Source: Photobacterium angustum
GTDB taxonomy: Bacteria > Pseudomonadota > Gammaproteobacteria > Enterobacterales > Vibrionaceae
Assembly (NCBI RefSeq): GCF_003026365.1
Contig: NZ_PYOM01000008.1
Span: 158,982 to 222,981, forward strand
Direction of reading: 5' to 3'
DNA length: 64,000 nt
Of the stretch, positions 63,971 through 64,000 are shown piece by piece. Position 1 is the stretch's first letter. Each line of letters begins with the position of its first letter. Below the pieces are notes generated by a model. The model did not search any database. It was not told the DNA's origin and saw only the letters and a list, made by a program, of their open reading frames with translations. Position numbers and translations under genes: made by a program.

Positions 63971-64000
63971 TTAGCCACCCGTACTCAATTGATTTAATTT
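63971..64000 (-). CDS. Possible C-terminus of a gene continuing beyond the window
   Basis: On the minus strand the last 30 bases read KLNQLSTGG and a TAA stop at 63971-63973. The frame is open to the window edge. Too short to identify; reported only as a possible convergent gene end, consistent with the bidirectional terminator at 63816. Confidence 0.25.
   Translation of the reverse strand, partial: KLNQLSTGG

Overview
The window looks like chromosomal DNA of a marine gammaproteobacterium of the Vibrionaceae, most probably Photobacterium. This is inferred from the AT-rich composition, a SpeG close to that of Vibrio cholerae, KtrAB potassium uptake, a trypsin-like protease with a GlyGly-CTERM tail, a ToxR/TcpP-style membrane regulator, DMSO reductase and a 2-aminoethylphosphonate (AEP) locus. 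No tRNA, rRNA, CRISPR array, insertion sequence or prophage was seen.

Layout. 1-3.8 kb: the end of ppiC, a YebE-like protein, small lipoprotein/membrane genes and a putative outer-membrane protein. 3.8-12.3 kb: branched-chain amino acid and acyl-CoA catabolism. A minus-strand liuRABCE operon (leucine) faces away from a thiolase, a 3-hydroxyisobutyryl-CoA hydrolase-like gene and an SDR dehydrogenase. The biotin-carrying liuD is absent from the operon. 12.3-13.4 kb: a 34-residue membrane microprotein and a VirK/YbjX gene. 13.4-30.8 kb: a phosphonate regulon (phnR, phnU, phnT, phnS, phnW, pbfA, phnX, a secreted EEP-fold protein and an FAD oxidoreductase), interrupted by dmsABC with its chaperone and a small ferredoxin. 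30.9-33 kb: ktrAB. 33.3-36.3 kb: an AT-rich accessory patch with a ToxR/TcpP-like and ToxS/TcpH-like pair and an MFS exporter. 36.4-39.4 kb: an unknown gene, a molbindin pseudogene, an FMN reductase and a LysR regulator. 39.5-47.3 kb: xylose utilisation (xylA, xylE-like, xylB, xylR) with an inserted MFS gene. 47.4-57 kb: speG, phospholipase C, GST, aldehyde dehydrogenase, RDD protein, PhnA-domain protein, tandem repeats, the GlyGly-CTERM protease, an inverted pair of DnaA-box sequences and a divergent lipoate ligase. 57.3-63.8 kb: a chemoreceptor followed by an orphan sugar-type binding protein, then a Cpx-like two-component system with a lipoprotein gene inverted between regulator and kinase.

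The strongest system-level signal is the phosphonate regulon. Five copies of a 14-bp palindrome, consensus TTGGTATATACCAA, lie before phnT, phnS, phnW, the secreted EEP-fold gene and the FAD oxidoreductase. GntR-family PhnR is the obvious candidate to bind them. The core pathway imports AEP, converts AEP (PhnW) and hydroxy-AEP (PbfA) to phosphonoacetaldehyde, and cleaves the C-P bond (PhnX). The FAD enzyme probably adds N-methyl-AEP. The exported EEP-fold protein, which combines LamG-like and FN3-like domains with a DNase I/sphingomyelinase-type catalytic domain, carries a perfect operator. It is a good candidate for an extracellular enzyme that releases AEP from conjugates such as ceramide-AEP lipids or AEP-decorated glycans. 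I do not know of a description of that function.

All assignments come from reading sequence motifs by eye; no database search was possible.
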